The notes: generated by a model from the letters alone, not told the origin. Shown: positions 1 through 7,722, counted from the first letter of the stretch. The stretch is 18,750 bases of DNA from JALTDM01 sp964421355 (GCA_964421355.1 CAYQWX010000036.1:1-18750); one strand, 5' to 3'. A program made the numbers and translations.

Positions 1-119
1 ACACAAAATGTCTTGGAGGCTATTTGTTATAATCTATATCGTAGTCCTAAAATTTACTTTATACATTTTTGGATATAATGTCAAGTATTTTTCATAATGA
101 ATTTTTTAGACAATAAAAA
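1..119. other. Left-edge intergenic sequence
   Basis: AT-rich sequence downstream of the pruA terminator. No gene, complete promoter box or hairpin could be supported here apart from the A-run (115-120) serving the terminator. Confidence 0.5.
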
Positions 120-147
120 AGACTGCCCAAATTTATTGGACAGTCTC
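120..147 (-). terminator. Intrinsic terminator of pruA
   Basis: Arms 120-128 and 138-146 enclose a 9-nt loop. Read on the minus strand, the 9-bp stem has one G-U wobble and runs straight into a T-run (plus-strand A-run at 115-120). On the plus strand the same position is a C-A mismatch with no T-run, so the hairpin is built for the minus-strand transcript. It lies about 25 bp past the pruA stop. Its sequence resembles the hairpins at 7396-7424 and 7681-7722. Confidence 0.85.
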
Positions 148-172
148 TCATAATTACACACATTTATAATGT

Positions 173-1804
173 TTATTTTTCATCAAGGAATGGGTAACGA
201 TAATCTTTTGGTGGAACAAAGTTTTCTTTAATTGTTCTTACCGATACCCATCGTATTAAGTTTAAGTATGAGCCTGCTTTGTCATTTGTTCCTGACCCTC
301 TTGAACCTCCAAAAGGTTGTTGTCCCACAACAGCACCTGTTGGTTTGTCATTGATGTAGAAATTACCTGCAGTGTTTTCCAACCTACGGGTTAAATATTC
401 TATGGCATAACGGTCTTTAGCAAAAATAGCTCCTGTGAGAGCATAAATGGAAGTATTATCCAGTTCGTTTAAAGTTTCATCTAATTTATTATCATCATAT
501 ACATAAATAGTCAATACTGGACCGAACAGTTCTTCCTCCATTGTTATATAATGGGGATTGGTAGTTAAAATAATTGTTGGACGGATAAAATAACCTTCAC
601 TTTTATCATAAGTTCCACCTACAATTATTTCTGCATCATTATCTTTTTTAGCTCTCTCAATATATGACACTAATTTATCAAAAGAAGCTTCATCTATTAC
701 TGCATTTATGAAATTGGTAAAATCTTCAACCGGACCCATTTTAAGGCTTTCGGTAATTGCTACCAACTTTTCTTTTATAGCTGGCCATAAACTTTGAGGT
801 ATATAAGCACGAGATGCTGCAGAGCATTTTTGTCCTTGATATTCAAATGCTCCTCTTACTAATGCTGTTACTACTTCATCTACATCTGCCGTATTGTGAA
901 CAAAAACATAATCTTTACCTCCTGTTTCGCCTACAATACGAGGATAAGTTTTATAATTTTTAATATTTTTCCCTATTATTCCCCAAACACTTTGAAATAC
1001 TGCGGTAGAACCTGTAAAATGAAATCCTGCAAATTCTTTGTGAGAGAATATTACTTTGGCTGCAGTAGGACCACTGGTAAATATAAGGTTTATTACTCCA
1101 TCAGGCAATCCAGCTTCTCTAAATATTTCCATTAAAACATTAGCAGAATAAACGGCAGTCTTGGAAGGTTTCCATACTACTACATTTCCCATCAAAGCAG
1201 GTGCTGTTGGCAAGTTTCCAGCTATTGATGTAAAATTAAATGGAGTGAGTGCAAAAACAAATCCTTCTAAAGGTCTGTATTCCAACCTATTCCATGAAGC
1301 AGGGGCAGAAGAAGGTTGTCCTTCATAAATTTCTGTCATATATTTTACATTGAAGCGGAAGAAATCTGCTAATTCACAAGCAGCATCTATTTCTGCCTGA
1401 AAAGGATTTTTTGATTGACCAACCATTGTTGCCGCATTTATTTTGTATCTATAGGGACCGGATATTAAATCTGCCATTTTAAGAAAGATAGAGGCTCGTT
1501 GTTCCCAGCTCATTGATGCCCATTTTTCTTTTGCGGCTAATGCTGCTTCTATGGCTTGTTTTACATCTTCTTCTCCACCTTGGTAATAATAACCGATGGT
1601 TTTCTTTAAATTGTGAGGGGGATGAATAGCCACTTTTTTATCTGTTTTTATTTCTTTTCCCCCAATTACCATTGGTATTTCTATTTCTTTTGCATAAACA
1701 TCTTCAATTGCTTTTTTTAGCAATTCTCTTTCTTTTGTGCCTGGTGCATACGAATAAATAGGTTCGTTTTTAGGTTCTGGCACTTTAAATAATCCGTTTG
1801 GCAT
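173..1804 (-). CDS. pruA: L-glutamate gamma-semialdehyde dehydrogenase (delta-1-pyrroline-5-carboxylate dehydrogenase)
   Basis: This NAD-dependent aldehyde dehydrogenase oxidises glutamate gamma-semialdehyde (from pyrroline-5-carboxylate) to glutamate, the second step of proline and ornithine/arginine breakdown, in the cytoplasm. The 543-residue protein is full length for the stand-alone P5C dehydrogenase type. Visible motifs are TPFNFT near residue 187 with its conserved Asn, the FTGST cofactor-loop motif at 263-267, the general-base Glu in VGETGGK (about 293), and the catalytic Cys in GQKCS (about 327). EEELFGPV and QPFGGSRGSGTNDK near the C terminus are typical. The ATG at 1804 is preceded by an A-rich leader and a TAnnTTTG box 27 bp away, so the start is secure. 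There is no proline dehydrogenase fusion and no putA/prodh neighbour. It has its own promoter and terminator, so it is probably monocistronic. Confidence 0.95.
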   Translation of the reverse strand: MPNGLFKVPEPKNEPIYSYAPGTKERELLKKAIEDVYAKEIEIPMVIGGKEIKTDKKVAIHPPHNLKKTIGYYYQGGEEDVKQAIEAALAAKEKWASMSWEQRASIFLKMADLISGPYRYKINAATMVGQSKNPFQAEIDAACELADFFRFNVKYMTEIYEGQPSSAPASWNRLEYRPLEGFVFALTPFNFTSIAGNLPTAPALMGNVVVWKPSKTAVYSANVLMEIFREAGLPDGVINLIFTSGPTAAKVIFSHKEFAGFHFTGSTAVFQSVWGIIGKNIKNYKTYPRIVGETGGKDYVFVHNTADVDEVVTALVRGAFEYQGQKCSAASRAYIPQSLWPAIKEKLVAITESLKMGPVEDFTNFINAVIDEASFDKLVSYIERAKKDNDAEIIVGGTYDKSEGYFIRPTIILTTNPHYITMEEELFGPVLTIYVYDDNKLDETLNELDNTSIYALTGAIFAKDRYAIEYLTRRLENTAGNFYINDKPTGAVVGQQPFGGSRGSGTNDKAGSYLNLIRWVSVRTIKENFVPPKDYRYPFLDEK

Positions 1805-1830
1805 ATTTTTTTATTTTTATATTTCGTAAA

Positions 1831-1838
1831 CAAAGATA
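1831..1838 (-). promoter_or_regulatory. Putative pruA -7 promoter element
   Basis: The minus strand reads TATCTTTG, a full match to the Bacteroidota -7 consensus TAnnTTTG, 26 nt before the pruA ATG. No convincing -33 TTG was seen at the usual spacing. Confidence 0.55.
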
Positions 1839-1894
1839 CATACTTTATCTTATTATAGATATAATAAAAACTTATTTTTTATTTTTAATAGAAA

Positions 1895-1913
1895 AGGGGG
1901 CTTAAAGCCCCCT
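1895..1913 (-). terminator. Terminator hairpin after the Asp-box secreted protein
   Basis: A perfect palindrome, AGGGGGC / GCCCCCT with a 5-nt A/T loop, sits about 31 bp past the stop of the 1945-4800 gene. On the minus strand it is followed by TTTTC and AT-rich sequence. The G/C-rich stem stands out in this AT-rich region. The T-run is short, so termination may be imperfect and some readthrough to pruA is possible. Confidence 0.75.
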
Positions 1914-1944
1914 CTGTTTATAGAGAAATAACGAATAACCAAAA

Positions 1945-4800
1945 TTATTGTTTTATCAATCGTGCATTTTTATTTCCTAATTTAACAATATATACTCCTT
2001 GTTGTAAGGAATTTAAATTTAAGGAAATTTTATTTTGTCCTTTTATTAGATTTACATCTTTTTGCATGACTACTTGTCCGTTCAAAGCATAAATGGTTAA
2101 TGTTTCTTTTTTGTAATTATTTGAACCTATTTCTACAAATGTTTTGTCTGTTGCAGGATTTGGATAAATCCTTAAAGAAGTTTTTTCTTTGTTATAAGCA
2201 ATAGGTTTATTTATTACATGAGAACGGAAATCATCTAATTTAAAGAAGCCTCTACCGTGAGATGCAGCATATATTACCCCATGATTTTGTATTCCGCTGT
2301 TTCCTCCATGGAAGATATCATCATACCAGAAGTTTGGTATCACTTGTTGTTTTAATACGAATACAGGAACATATCCCATATCACCTGTATTAGCTATTTC
2401 CCATGTAGGATTGGTTTGAGAAATGTTTTCTGTAAGGAATACTCCGAAATCAGTACCAATCATAACAAAGTTATTGTCATCCCAACGTATAACGCTTGCA
2501 TATACAGGCATATCAGGAAGATTTCCATCTTTAGAGTCAAAAGAAGGAGAGTCTTCTAATGCGTTAGTAGAATAATAAATATGATTTCCATTATATCCGC
2601 CTAAAGTAACTACAATATTGTTTGCATCTTGGGGATCTACTGCTATGGATGTTATTATTGTATTAAAATCATGTATTTTAGCTACATCCAAAGCAAAATC
2701 ATTTTCCATATAATTCATTTCAGCCACGGTTCTTGCATAATTAAATCCACTAACTCTAAATAAATCTCCGTCATAATCTCCAACAAAAAGAGTATTACCA
2801 TCTGCTGACCAAGACAAATAAGAAACCTGAGACAAATCTGATGAACCAATTACTCTTCCCCATTCACATGGAATTTTTGAGAAATCAAGCGCTTGACGGG
2901 TTACATAAACATCACCGTTAAGTCCTACTGCCAATACTGATTGATAAGGGTCTTTTAACACTAAACTGTCTCCATGAACCATTATCCCATCGCCTCCTGT
3001 TTCGTCTAAAGTTACTACATGTTTTATATATCTATATTTTGTATTACTCATAGCCAAAATGGTATCTCCACTATGAATGGTATCATCTTCGGGTATTTTG
3101 TATGTAACATAATCAGTGCTATATGGATCATTAAATGATTCCCACAAAGCAATACGGGTTACAAACGGTTCGCCTCCTCCTGCTACACCTATATTATGGA
3201 AAGATGTAACAAAATTACTATACATACCGTGATCTACTTCTCCTGACCCATAATTTTCCACTCTAAATAACTGTCCATAATACATAGTTGTAAATAACAC
3301 ATCGGGTCTTAAGAGTGAAATTTCGGCATCTCCTCCATCTCCACCTGTTATTTTAAATCCAGCATGGGGAGTATATCCTTTCATTTTCACATATATACAA
3401 CCGTTATCTTGAGCACCTCCGATTACAGCATCGGTATTGCTTATTCCTAATCCATAAAATTGAGTAGAAACATAGCTTGCATTAAGATTATGCCAATTTT
3501 CTCCGCCATCATCAGATAAGAAAATACCACCGTCACATCCTACATATATTTTTTTATTAGATGTTCCGTTATAATTAGGATGAAAAACTATAGCATGTTG
3601 GTCAGCATGAACATATTTAGGATTTGCTTCCGATAAATACCATGCAGATACTTGATTATAATTATTTGAGGGATCATAAGTCCACAAATCAACACCACCA
3701 AACAATATTTTTTCCGGATTATCAGGATATACTGCAATTATGTTATCATACCAACCTTGATTATTTGAACCAAATACGGTAAAATCAGTAGGAACATAAT
3801 TAAATATAGGAGAAAAAGTTTCTCCTCCGTCTGTTGATTTATATACATTTTTAAATCCTCCTGTAGTATTGGCTACTAAAGCGTAAACATAGTTAGGATC
3901 AGAAGGAGATACAGCTAATTTAATTCTGCCATTACCTGAACCCAATCCTGTTGCGGGATTAAAAGTACCAGAATTACCATCATCGGAATAAATTATTTGA
4001 GAACTAACAACAGCAATTACCCTATTGTTTTTAGTAACCACTACATCTTTTGCTATGGAACTTACAATAGAATTCCAAGTTTCACCTCCGTCGTCAGAAT
4101 ATTTAAGTCCTCCTAATGTTGCTGCATATACTCTTCCGTCACCTCTTACTGCAATAGCATTAACTGCTCGCCAAATAGAAGCATTATCTACAAGAGTAGT
4201 TGTATCCCAAGTAGATGTTAAATGTACAAAAGTATTGCCATCGGTGGATTTCCACATTCCTTGGCCATAAATACCTGTGTTTAAATTGGTTCCACTAGGT
4301 TGGGCAAAGTATTCACCTGTTCCTACATATATATCTCCATTGGGAGCTTGTGCGATACAACTAACAGCTGAGGAAGTAAACATATCATCACCTCCTACCA
4401 GTTTCCAACTTAATCCTCCGTTTTCAGACTTGTATAATCCTCCGGATACAGCTCCTGCATAAATAATATTTGGGTTGTTTTTGTCAATCAATATTGCTCT
4501 TGTTCGTCCTCCTATGTTGTCAGGACCTATGTTTTTCCATCCTAAAGTATAATTTTTAAGATGAGGCATGCTTGCAACTTCTTGCATTGCTTTATAATAA
4601 TCTTTAGGATTTACTTCTCCTGTTTGCCTATTTCTGTGTAAATCATTATAATAACCCAAAGCTCCTGCAAAACCATAACCTTCTGTTCTTGGTTTGTATT
4701 GAAGTTGTGATTGATTATGAACCTTTTCATTAACAAAATAAAATCCTGATAAAACAAAAACGGACAACAAAGCCCCCACAAATATCATTTTGATTTTCAT
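1945..4800 (-). CDS. Secreted Asp-box (BNR/VPS10-like) repeat protein with type IX secretion sorting domain
   Basis: This is a large exported beta-propeller protein of unknown substrate. With the ATG at 4800 it has 951 residues. A hydrophobic signal peptide fills about residues 4-20 after MKIK. The stretch beginning GWKNIGPDNIGGRTRAI is a common entry to BNR/sortilin-type propellers in Bacteroidota. Asp-box motifs follow (SENGGLSW, SDDGGETW, STDGGETF, SDDGGENW). The last 77 residues, from LRIYPNPATD to the C-terminal RLIKQ, form a type A Por sorting domain, which directs export through the type IX system and usually surface anchoring. Sialidase catalytic residues (an Arg triad with a FRIP motif) were not recognised, so an enzyme activity should not be assumed; adhesion or scaffolding are alternatives. 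An in-frame TTG lies six codons upstream, but the ATG is preferred because of its A-rich leader. It is divergent from murF. Confidence 0.85.
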   Translation of the reverse strand: MKIKMIFVGALLSVFVLSGFYFVNEKVHNQSQLQYKPRTEGYGFAGALGYYNDLHRNRQTGEVNPKDYYKAMQEVASMPHLKNYTLGWKNIGPDNIGGRTRAILIDKNNPNIIYAGAVSGGLYKSENGGLSWKLVGGDDMFTSSAVSCIAQAPNGDIYVGTGEYFAQPSGTNLNTGIYGQGMWKSTDGNTFVHLTSTWDTTTLVDNASIWRAVNAIAVRGDGRVYAATLGGLKYSDDGGETWNSIVSSIAKDVVVTKNNRVIAVVSSQIIYSDDGNSGTFNPATGLGSGNGRIKLAVSPSDPNYVYALVANTTGGFKNVYKSTDGGETFSPIFNYVPTDFTVFGSNNQGWYDNIIAVYPDNPEKILFGGVDLWTYDPSNNYNQVSAWYLSEANPKYVHADQHAIVFHPNYNGTSNKKIYVGCDGGIFLSDDGGENWHNLNASYVSTQFYGLGISNTDAVIGGAQDNGCIYVKMKGYTPHAGFKITGGDGGDAEISLLRPDVLFTTMYYGQLFRVENYGSGEVDHGMYSNFVTSFHNIGVAGGGEPFVTRIALWESFNDPYSTDYVTYKIPEDDTIHSGDTILAMSNTKYRYIKHVVTLDETGGDGIMVHGDSLVLKDPYQSVLAVGLNGDVYVTRQALDFSKIPCEWGRVIGSSDLSQVSYLSWSADGNTLFVGDYDGDLFRVSGFNYARTVAEMNYMENDFALDVAKIHDFNTIITSIAVDPQDANNIVVTLGGYNGNHIYYSTNALEDSPSFDSKDGNLPDMPVYASVIRWDDNNFVMIGTDFGVFLTENISQTNPTWEIANTGDMGYVPVFVLKQQVIPNFWYDDIFHGGNSGIQNHGVIYAASHGRGFFKLDDFRSHVINKPIAYNKEKTSLRIYPNPATDKTFVEIGSNNYKKETLTIYALNGQVVMQKDVNLIKGQNKISLNLNSLQQGVYIVKLGNKNARLIKQ

Positions 4801-4829
4801 AACTTTATATTTTTTCAATTTTAAAATAC

Positions 4830-4837
4830 TATTTTTG
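4830..4837 (+). promoter_or_regulatory. Putative murF -7 promoter element
   Basis: The sequence TATTTTTG matches TAnnTTTG and lies 54 nt before the murF ATG. It directly abuts the oppositely oriented element at 4838-4845. Confidence 0.5.
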
Positions 4838-4845
4838 CAAATATA
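4838..4845 (-). promoter_or_regulatory. Putative -7 promoter element of the Asp-box protein gene
   Basis: The minus strand reads TATATTTG, a match to TAnnTTTG, 37 nt before the ATG at 4800. Together with 4830-4837 it forms a 16-bp near-palindrome centred between the divergent genes. Confidence 0.5.
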
Positions 4846-4891
4846 ATCTTTTTTTTTACACTAAGTTTTTTTGTTAAAATTTTTATAAAAT

Positions 4892-6193
4892 ATGGATAAA
4901 GAGTTAAGTAAAATTTACAGCTTGTTTGTTAATTCAAAAGGAGTATGTATAGATACCCGAAAAATAACAGAAGATGAAATATTTGTTGCATTGAAAGGAG
5001 AAAACTTTGATGGGAATAAGTTTGTAAAACAAGCATTAGAGAAAGGGGCAAAACTGGCTATTGTTAGCAATTCTGACATAAAAGGTGATAATGTAATATA
5101 TGTCGAAGATACTCTTAAATTTTTACAAGATTTGGCTTCATTTCATATTAGGCAGTTGGACATACCTGTAATAGCCATTACTGGAACAAATGGGAAAACC
5201 ACTACTAAAGAACTTATAGGAAAAGTTTTGAGTTCGGAATTTAATGTTTTTTATACAAAAGGTAATTTTAATAATCATATAGGTGTACCTCTTTCTATTT
5301 TACAAATAACTACGGACCATGAAATTGCCGTAATAGAAATGGGGGCAAGTAAACCTGGAGACATAAAGGAATTATGCAAGATAGCAGATCCAAAATATGG
5401 ATTGATAACTAATATTGGCAAGGCTCATTGGGAGTTTTTTGGAACACAAGAAAATCTTATTGCAACCAAGCAGGAATTATTTGATTATTTGAATAGTAAT
5501 AACGGAACAATTTTTTATAATTGTAGGTTATCCAATTTTATAGATAAGGAAATTTTTAATTGTAAAAATCTTAGTTATGGAGTAGATAGACTTGATTGTA
5601 ATTATAATGCTTCTGGTTTCACACATGATACAATGTTTTGTGGGGTAGAAGTAAATGACACAAAAATATATTCTAACTTATCAGGAATATATAATGCTGA
5701 AAATATTTTAGCGGCAGTTGTTGTTGGGCTAAACTTTGGAATATCTCTACTGAACATTAAATATGAAATAGAAAGTTACTATCCTAAAAATAACAGGTCT
5801 CAATATATTAAAACTAATAATAATAAAATAATAATAGATGCATACAATGCCAATCCAAGTAGTATGGAACAATCAGTTTCTTTTTTCTTGCAAATACCAA
5901 GTGAATATCATAAAGTTTTAATTCTTGGAGATATGTTAGAACTTGGCAAGGAGTCTAAAAAAGAACACAAAAGAATATTAGACATTATTGTCAGAAAGCA
6001 TTCGGGACAGACTTTTTTAGTTGGCTCTAACTTTTATAAATTTAAGAATATGTTTACAAAGCATAATTTATTATTTTTTATATCTACTGACGAGGTAATA
6101 AGTTTTTTGAAAAGAAATCCACTACATAATAAATTTATTTTGTTAAAAGGCTCCAGAGGTATCAAGTTAGAAACTTTATTGGAATATTTATAG
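4892..6193 (+). CDS. murF: UDP-N-acetylmuramoyl-tripeptide--D-alanyl-D-alanine ligase
   Basis: MurF adds D-Ala-D-Ala to UDP-MurNAc-tripeptide using ATP, the last cytoplasmic step in making the peptidoglycan pentapeptide. The protein has 433 residues, near the usual length. The N-terminal domain carries CIDTRKITEDEIFVALKGENFDG, typical of MurF substrate binding. The ATP P-loop GTNGKTT is at 98-104. GNFNNHIGVPL at about 124-134 and EMGAS at about 149-153 are conserved in MurF. The Lys in ATKQELF (about 193) fits the position of the carbamylated lysine of Mur ligases. DAYNANPSSM at 316-325 and LGDMLELG at 345-352 mark the C-terminal domain. It is not part of a cell-division/wall (dcw) cluster here. 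The leader has no Shine-Dalgarno. The following hydrolase starts 22 bp after the stop, suggesting co-transcription. Confidence 0.97.
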   Translation: MDKELSKIYSLFVNSKGVCIDTRKITEDEIFVALKGENFDGNKFVKQALEKGAKLAIVSNSDIKGDNVIYVEDTLKFLQDLASFHIRQLDIPVIAITGTNGKTTTKELIGKVLSSEFNVFYTKGNFNNHIGVPLSILQITTDHEIAVIEMGASKPGDIKELCKIADPKYGLITNIGKAHWEFFGTQENLIATKQELFDYLNSNNGTIFYNCRLSNFIDKEIFNCKNLSYGVDRLDCNYNASGFTHDTMFCGVEVNDTKIYSNLSGIYNAENILAAVVVGLNFGISLLNIKYEIESYYPKNNRSQYIKTNNNKIIIDAYNANPSSMEQSVSFFLQIPSEYHKVLILGDMLELGKESKKEHKRILDIIVRKHSGQTFLVGSNFYKFKNMFTKHNLLFFISTDEVISFLKRNPLHNKFILLKGSRGIKLETLLEYL

Positions 6194-6215
6194 GAATAAT
6201 CTAAATTAGAAAGTT

Positions 6216-6860
6216 ATGAGACAACTATTTTATTCTTTTTTATTGTCTTTACATTTGATATATCCTATGCAAATAATAAAAGAGGGGGATTTATTGTTCC
6301 AAGATTTGGATTGTGGTCCTATTTGTTCGGCAATAGAGAGTGCTACTACAGGGTATCATAATTATAAGATATCGCATGTAGGCTTTGTGGTAAAAATGGA
6401 TAATAAAAAATATGTATTGGAAGCATATAAAAAGGTAGAACTTACTCCTTTGAAAGAATTTTTATTTAGAAGTTGTGACTCAAAAGGCAACCCAAAAGTT
6501 ATTGTTGAACGATTAAATCATAAATACCTAAGACTGATACCCAAAGCTAAAAAATATGGATTGTTGCAAATAGATAAGCCTTATGATAAATCTTTTAAAC
6601 TAAATAATGGAGCATATTATTGTTGTGAACTTATTTACGATATGTTTAGCTATGCAAATAAATCAGAGTTTTTTCATTTATATCCTATGAATTTTAAAAA
6701 CTTAAACACAGGAAAAATTCCAGATGTTTGGACAAAATATTTTCGGGAAATGAATATGAATATTCCACAGGGAGAGCCTGGGTGCAATCCTGCAAAGTAT
6801 TCAAAGAACAAATATTTGAAAGTAGTTGCAATACTGGGAAAAATGGAGAAAAATAACTAA
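6216..6860 (+). CDS. YiiX-like permuted papain-fold amidase/peptidase, probably exported
   Basis: This 214-residue protein looks like a member of the circularly permuted papain-like (YiiX/YebB, NlpC/P60 superfamily) hydrolases. In this group the catalytic His comes before the Cys. Here GDLLFQ at 24-29 is the typical opening strand, SHVGF supplies His54, LEAYKKVELTPL carries the conserved Glu (about 69), and YYCCELIYD supplies the likely nucleophile Cys136. The usual residue after that Cys is Ser; here it is a second Cys. A short hydrophobic N terminus (residues 4-17) suggests a signal peptide, though no clear cleavage site is seen. Family members are predicted amidases or thiol peptidases acting on peptide or lipid-linked amides; the substrate is unknown. 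Tight linkage to murF suggests, but does not prove, action on cell-wall peptides. No convincing terminator follows. Confidence 0.75.
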   Translation: MRQLFYSFLLSLHLIYPMQIIKEGDLLFQDLDCGPICSAIESATTGYHNYKISHVGFVVKMDNKKYVLEAYKKVELTPLKEFLFRSCDSKGNPKVIVERLNHKYLRLIPKAKKYGLLQIDKPYDKSFKLNNGAYYCCELIYDMFSYANKSEFFHLYPMNFKNLNTGKIPDVWTKYFREMNMNIPQGEPGCNPAKYSKNKYLKVVAILGKMEKNN

Positions 6861-6877
6861 AATTAAGTATTTAGATA

Positions 6878-6919
6878 AAAAAGATGTTCTTTCCCTTTTT
6901 TAGAAATGGAAAAAGATGT
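6878..6919 (+). promoter_or_regulatory. Pair of direct repeats upstream of dfx, possible operator
   Basis: AAAAAGATGT occurs at 6878-6887 and again at 6910-6919, 32 bp apart (about three helical turns). The second copy runs into the putative -7 element of dfx. This geometry would suit a dimeric regulator, but such A-rich decamers can arise by chance in this base composition. Confidence 0.3.
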
Positions 6920-6926
6920 ATTTTTG
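6919..6926 (+). promoter_or_regulatory. Putative dfx -7 promoter element
   Basis: TATTTTTG matches the Bacteroidota -7 consensus TAnnTTTG and lies 56 nt before the dfx ATG. It supports transcription of dfx separately from murF and its partner. Confidence 0.5.
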
Positions 6927-6968
6927 CTTGTGTAATAATTACAATATTTAAATAGTTTTATAAAAAAT

Positions 6969-6974
6969 AGGAGG
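6969..6974 (+). promoter_or_regulatory. Strong Shine-Dalgarno site of dfx
   Basis: A full AGGAGG lies 8 nt before the dfx ATG at 6983 and fixes that start. No other gene in the window has a comparable site; the nearest is AAGGA before groES at 10744-10748. Bacteroidota genes generally lack such sites. Confidence 0.85.
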
Positions 6975-6982
6975 AAAAAATT

Positions 6983-7366
6983 ATGACAAAGAAATTGCAA
7001 ATTTATAAGTGTGAAATTTGTGGCAATATCGTAGAAATGGTACACGAAGGAGGAGGTGCTTTGGTGTGCTGTGGTCAAGACATGGTACTATATGAAGAAA
7101 ATACAGAAGATGCCGCTACAGAAAAACATGTTCCTGTAATTGAAAAGATTGAAGGTGGGTATAAAGTAGTTGTTGGAGATGTTGAACATCCAATGGAAGC
7201 AAAACATTATATTGAATGGATAGAGCTAATTACTAAAGATGGGAAAGCTTACCGTCAATTTTTATCTCCGGGACAAAAACCTGAAGCTATATTTAAAATT
7301 GATGCAAATAAAGTAACTGCAAGAGCTTATTGTAACTTACATGGATTGTGGAAAAGTGAATTGTAA
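6983..7366 (+). CDS. dfx: Desulfoferrodoxin (two-iron superoxide reductase)
   Basis: This enzyme reduces superoxide to hydrogen peroxide without releasing oxygen, an oxygen-defence strategy common in anaerobes; it acts in the cytoplasm with rubredoxin-type electron donors. The 127-residue protein has both iron sites of the class I enzyme. The N-terminal desulforedoxin centre has Cys10, Cys13, Cys29 and Cys30. The catalytic centre has His49 in EKHVP, His69 in VEHPM, His75 in KHYIEW, and Cys117 and His120 in YCNLHG. Glu47 and Lys48 beside the active site are also present. All expected ligands are intact, so the enzyme should be functional. It is flanked by its own putative promoter and terminator and has no rubredoxin or rubrerythrin neighbour. 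The canonical AGGAGG before it is unlike the other genes here and may reflect high expression or acquisition by transfer. Confidence 0.96.
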   Translation: MTKKLQIYKCEICGNIVEMVHEGGGALVCCGQDMVLYEENTEDAATEKHVPVIEKIEGGYKVVVGDVEHPMEAKHYIEWIELITKDGKAYRQFLSPGQKPEAIFKIDANKVTARAYCNLHGLWKSEL

Positions 7367-7395
7367 AAAATATTTTTCAATTCTATATCAAAAAG

Positions 7396-7433
7396 GAGGC
7401 TGTCTAACAAGGTTTGGGCAGCCTTATTTTTTT
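7396..7433 (+). terminator. Intrinsic terminator of dfx
   Basis: The arms are A7397-C7404 and G7417-T7424 with a 12-nt loop. The stem contains one U-G wobble on the plus strand and is followed by TATTTTTTTTG, a good T-run. It begins 30 bp past the dfx stop. Confidence 0.85.
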
Positions 7434-7680
7434 GTTTAATTCCATTGTTAATAAAGCAAAGGTGTAAGCAATGGACTTGTTCTATCACAAAGATAGCTTT
7501 TGTACATTCTCGGAATGTTGCACAATATTTTTCAGCTGTTCTAAAAGGAAAAAATAAGAACTGTCTAAAAGAAGTGTATAAAGTCAAAAATTTTATAATT
7601 TTAGTTTTATTATTGACATTAAAATTGGAAATTTCATCTTTACACAAACACAAATTAAATCAATTTTAGGAGAATTAACA

Positions 7681-7722
7681 GAGGCTACCTATATTAGATG
7701 TTTAGTCTTTTTAGGCAGCCTC
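7681..7722 (-). terminator. Terminator-like hairpin after the M16 peptidase
   Basis: Ten-base arms 7681-7690 and 7713-7722 enclose a 22-nt loop. On the minus-strand RNA the single imperfect pair is a G-U wobble, while on the plus strand it is A-C, so the structure favours the minus transcript. It starts 23 bp past the M16 stop. There is no strong T-run after it, so termination may be weak. It shares its first 16 bases with the dfx terminator at 14 positions. Confidence 0.55.

Noticed and set aside
1945..4800. Sialidase catalytic function for the Asp-box protein
   Set aside because: Asp boxes are present, but the FRIP motif and Arg triad were not found, so only the propeller-type architecture is claimed.
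6888..6917. Terminator hairpin after the YiiX-like gene
   Set aside because: Only a bulged stem of about 7 bp (TCTTTCC with GGAAAAAGA) can be drawn, with no T-run directly after it.
7445..7669. 74-codon plus-strand frame after dfx
   Set aside because: It begins with TTG, has no family motif or ribosome leader, and overlaps an equally long opposite frame inside the hairpin-bounded segment.
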